NCBI GenBank assembly: GCA_947644185.1
Contig: CANRZC010000016.1
Span: 1 to 16,423 of the forward strand
Length of the DNA: 16,423 nucleotides
DNA from: an uncultured Acetatifactor sp.
GTDB taxonomy: Bacteria; Bacillota; Clostridia; Lachnospirales; Lachnospiraceae
Direction: 5' to 3'
Shown one piece after another: positions 13,998 through 16,423 of this stretch; position 1 is the stretch's first letter, and the number at the start of each line of letters is the position of its first letter. A model generated the notes under the pieces. The model made no database searches. It was not told the DNA's origin and worked only from the letters and a program-made list of their open reading frames with translations. Made by a program: the position numbers and the translations under genes.

Positions 13998-15146
13998 ATG
14001 CTGATTGGAATGAAGAACGTTTCAAAGCTTATGGGCATTATGGTCATCTCCTGCTGCGCCGTGCTGGTGTGCACCATGTTCCTGAATTTCTATCTGGATG
14101 TCCGTTTGGTCAAGGACGAAATAACATCAGAACTGGCTATGATGTTCTATGATGCCCAGGTATCTACGGCAAAAGTCGTCTGCCTTGTCAGCGGCGGCTG
14201 CCTGTTGATCACATCCATTGTCATGCTGCTGTTCTACATAAAGCATTATATCGACACCCATAAGAAAGAGCTGGGAATCTTAAAGGCCCTGGGCTATTCC
14301 AATCTGGAAGTGGCAGCCAACTTCTGGATATTTGGAAGCAGCGCCTTTCTCGGGACGGCCCTTGGCTTCGGCGGGGCATTTCTTATCATGCCCAGGTTCT
14401 ATGCCCTGCAGAATGAGGATAAAATACTGCCCGAGCTGACCATACGCTTCCACCCTGCCGTATTGTTCTATTTTGTGATATTGCCAACAGTTGGGTTTTC
14501 CGCGCTTGCAATCGGCTATGCGTGGCTGAAATTAAAGAAACCTGTCTTAGCGCTGCTGAAAAACGATTTCCAGGTATCGGCCAGGGGGAAGAAGCGCAGG
14601 GAGGATAAATCCAGAGCGTGTTCCTTTGTGGACGACCTGAAAAGGAATACGTTAAAAAGCAAGAAAGCCCTTGCCTTTTTTGTGATTTTCGCTTCTTTCT
14701 GCTTTTCATCCATGACACAGATGTCATTTAGCATGAAAGACCTGGCAAGCGAAATGATGGGGGCCATGATGCTGGCTATCGGGATTGTACTGGCGTTTAC
14801 CACAATGGCCCTGGCCGTAACGACCGCCATACACGGAAACACGAAGACAATCGCCATGATGCGGGTCTTCGGCTATTCCAGGAAGGAATGCTGCAGGGCG
14901 GTTCTCGGCGGATACCGTCCGGTGTCCTATATCGGTTTTGCGATTGGAACGGTATACCAGTATGCATTGCTTCGGATCATGGTGGATATCGTATTCCGGG
15001 ATATGGAGGGCATCCCTGCCTATCAGTTCGATTTTCCGAATATGTTCCTTTCACTTGCCTTTTTTATTGTGGTTTATGAAGTCATGATGTTTGTATACTC
15101 TGAAAAAATCAAGATGATTTCCGTGAAAGAAATCATGCTGGAGTAA
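13998..15146 (+). CDS. Short FtsX-family ABC transporter permease
   Basis: A 382-residue membrane permease with two FtsX modules of four segments each. The first has a segment at about 11-31, a short external loop (about 35-58), and segments at about 59-82, 108-131 and 153-176. The second has segments at about 225-245, 255-277, 303-325 and 347-367. Each module carries the coupling phrase that touches the ATPase: KKELGILKALGYS (89-101) and TKTIAMMRVFGYSRKE (282-297). There is no large extracytoplasmic domain, unlike MacB or BceB, so it probably acts on membrane-embedded or amphipathic compounds. The protein ends with a basic IKMISVKEIMLE tail. It is the last gene of the operon. No convincing terminator is seen in the 72 bp before the convergent kinase gene. 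Confidence 0.88.
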   Translation: MLIGMKNVSKLMGIMVISCCAVLVCTMFLNFYLDVRLVKDEITSELAMMFYDAQVSTAKVVCLVSGGCLLITSIVMLLFYIKHYIDTHKKELGILKALGYSNLEVAANFWIFGSSAFLGTALGFGGAFLIMPRFYALQNEDKILPELTIRFHPAVLFYFVILPTVGFSALAIGYAWLKLKKPVLALLKNDFQVSARGKKRREDKSRACSFVDDLKRNTLKSKKALAFFVIFASFCFSSMTQMSFSMKDLASEMMGAMMLAIGIVLAFTTMALAVTTAIHGNTKTIAMMRVFGYSRKECCRAVLGGYRPVSYIGFAIGTVYQYALLRIMVDIVFRDMEGIPAYQFDFPNMFLSLAFFIVVYEVMMFVYSEKIKMISVKEIMLE

Positions 15147-15218
15147 TGATAAAAAGATAGAATGTATGAGGGGATCTGCAAGAGAAATGCCCTGAAATGG
15201 CTGTGGGAGGAGTAAGAT

Positions 15219-16223
15219 TCAGGACAGTGTCTCTATGGCGGGAAAGGTCAGCGTCACGCTGGTGCCTTGCCCCTCTGTGGATATCGCCTTCAGACGGATT
15301 TCTAAAGGAGCGGCCAGCTTCCGGCACAGATACAGCCCCATGCCAGTGGAACCGCCTCGGGCGCGGCCATTGCTGCCCGTGAAGCCTCTGTCAAAGATGC
15401 GGGGCAGCTCCTGGGCAGGGATCCCCATGCCATTGTCGCTGACAGTGAGTTGCACCTGAGGGCCCAGAGACTTTGCGGACAAAGTAATCACAGGATCTTC
15501 GCTGCAGTAGCGGACAGCGTTCTGCAAAAGCTGCCCTAACAGGAAACACACCCATTTCCCGTCCGTATATACAAGCTGCCCCAGATCATGGGTTTCAATG
15601 CGCACCCGGTTTTGGATCAACAGGGACCGATGCTGTTCAATGGCTTCCGTAACCACAGCTTCCAGGGAAGTCTGACGGATGAGGAAGTCCTGCTCTGGGC
15701 TCTCTGCCCGAGCATAGAACAGAGCCCTCTCCACATGATTCTCAATTTGAGATAATTCTGTAGTAATTCTTCTTCGAAGACTTCCCTCAACATTCCTGCA
15801 GATAAGCCCTGCCGCCGTGATGGGCGTCTTGATTTCATGCACCCAGCCCTCAATATATTCCCGGTATTCCCGCTGGGCTGCCCGGGCATCAGAGACCGCT
15901 TCCACGGCCCCCTTCCCCGCCTGGCGCATCAGCCAGAAAAACTCCCGTTCCCAGGCGCTCTCAGGCCTGGGAAGACATTCCGTGAACAAATGCTTCTGAT
16001 CCAGCCCATCCAGAATAGCCTTTAACTCCAGCAGCCGTCCCCTGCATTTCAAATAATCTATAGCCTGCATCGCCAAAAAAACAATAGCCCACACAGTCCC
16101 CAGCAACACCAAAATACCAGGCTGTGTACCAGTAATAGCCAGAAAAAAGATAGAAGCCACTGCCACCATAAAATACAAAACCACTCGCCCCAGCCGATCC
16201 CACAAAAATGTGCCCAGTGTCAT
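15219..16223 (-). CDS. BceS-type intramembrane-sensing histidine kinase
   Basis: A 334-residue kinase with two transmembrane helices (about 12-30 and 37-55), almost no external loop, and no separate sensor domain. This is the layout of BceS-like kinases, which sense through the BceAB transporter. The dimerisation domain holds the H-box WVHEIKTPITAAGLI (H129). The ATPase domain has the N-box LLQNAVRY (N235), DNGMGIP (263-269) and STGMGLYL (292-299). I start at the ATG at 16223 because MTLGTFLWDRL is the usual beginning of the family and AGGGGGG lies 7 bp upstream. Longer in-frame starts at 16274 and 16253 lie in or next to repetitive hairpin sequence. The cognate BceR-type regulator, normally directly upstream, would have to be beyond the right edge. 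The BceA and BceB partners lie 2.8 kb away, past the divergent tetR operon. Confidence 0.92.
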   Translation of the reverse strand: MTLGTFLWDRLGRVVLYFMVAVASIFFLAITGTQPGILVLLGTVWAIVFLAMQAIDYLKCRGRLLELKAILDGLDQKHLFTECLPRPESAWEREFFWLMRQAGKGAVEAVSDARAAQREYREYIEGWVHEIKTPITAAGLICRNVEGSLRRRITTELSQIENHVERALFYARAESPEQDFLIRQTSLEAVVTEAIEQHRSLLIQNRVRIETHDLGQLVYTDGKWVCFLLGQLLQNAVRYCSEDPVITLSAKSLGPQVQLTVSDNGMGIPAQELPRIFDRGFTGSNGRARGGSTGMGLYLCRKLAAPLEIRLKAISTEGQGTSVTLTFPAIETLS

Positions 16224-16273
16224 ATCCATCCCCCCTATCCCCTCAACCTTCATTCCACTCACACATACAAACA

Positions 16274-16423
16274 TGCCGCTTCAGCGGCAAAGATACAACA
16301 GAACGCAGTTCTGTTGCCAAAAATTGCTGCAAACCTGGAAGAATGCCCGCACTTTGGGCATTCTTCCGTGCGAAGCTTGAAATCACTTAGCGAGGTACTT
16401 TCGAGCTTAGTGATTTCCTTCGC
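16274..16423. repeat. Run of four hairpins, probable intergenic repeat element
   Basis: Four separate inverted repeats follow one another. Arm pairs are TGCCGCT/AGCGGCA (16274-16280, 16283-16289), CAACAGAAC/GTTCTGTTG (16296-16304, 16308-16316), GGAAGAATGCCC/GGGCATTCTTCC (16337-16348, 16356-16367), and GAAATCACTTAGC/GCTTAGTGATTTC (16379-16391, 16405-16417, one mismatch). The last is enclosed by GCGAAG/CTTCGC (16370-16375, 16418-16423). There is no open reading frame of note. The element reaches the window edge, so its full extent is unknown. A dispersed repeat is inferred, not proven. Confidence 0.7.

Noticed and set aside
1..16423. CRISPR arrays, tRNA or rRNA genes, transposases, phage genes
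   Set aside because: No regularly spaced direct repeats, cloverleaf sequences, rRNA-like stretches or transposase motifs were seen on either strand.

Overview
The window looks like part of a chromosome of a Lachnospiraceae-like member of the Bacillota. The evidence is strong AGGAGG-type ribosome-binding sites, close-packed operons, a mid-range base composition, and characteristic families: an AgrC/AgrA-like LytTR two-component pair, a Bce-type peptide-resistance module, a YhfC-family protease, and a long RecQ with RQC and HRDC domains. The genus cannot be fixed from the sequence. The right edge runs into a hairpin-rich stretch and the left edge into a gene lacking a proper start, as would be seen at contig ends or rearranged junctions.

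Left part (1-4750): a 5'-damaged P-loop NTPase gene with a Toprim-like second half, somewhat AT-rich compared with the rest, is followed by a RimJ/RimL-type GNAT acetyltransferase. Next come a large RecQ helicase with an unusual C-terminal extension and a BCP-type peroxiredoxin.

Middle part (4760-9653): a LytTR response regulator and its six-helix GHKL histidine kinase overlap by 13 bp and end at a strong intrinsic terminator. Behind it lie a YhfC-type intramembrane protease and a DUF3887-like lipoprotein, probably co-transcribed. A TIM-barrel sugar-phosphate isomerase/epimerase with a clear promoter (TTGACA-17-TAAGAT) converges with, and overlaps by 11 bp, a NUDIX hydrolase on the minus strand, which has its own promoter.

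Right part (9787-16423): a Bce-type antimicrobial-peptide resistance module on the minus strand (permease, ATPase and intramembrane-sensing histidine kinase) is split. Between the kinase and the ATPase sits an oppositely oriented three-gene operon: a TetR regulator, a LolD/MacB-like ATPase and a short FtsX permease. A perfect palindrome, TTACAAATTTGTAA, lies between the divergent bceAB-like and tetR genes and fits the inverted repeat described for BceR-type regulators. The BceR-type response regulator expected beside the kinase is not in the window; the sequence upstream of the kinase is instead a run of four hairpins, probably a dispersed intergenic repeat.

No rRNA, tRNA, CRISPR array, insertion sequence with a transposase, or phage gene was recognised.
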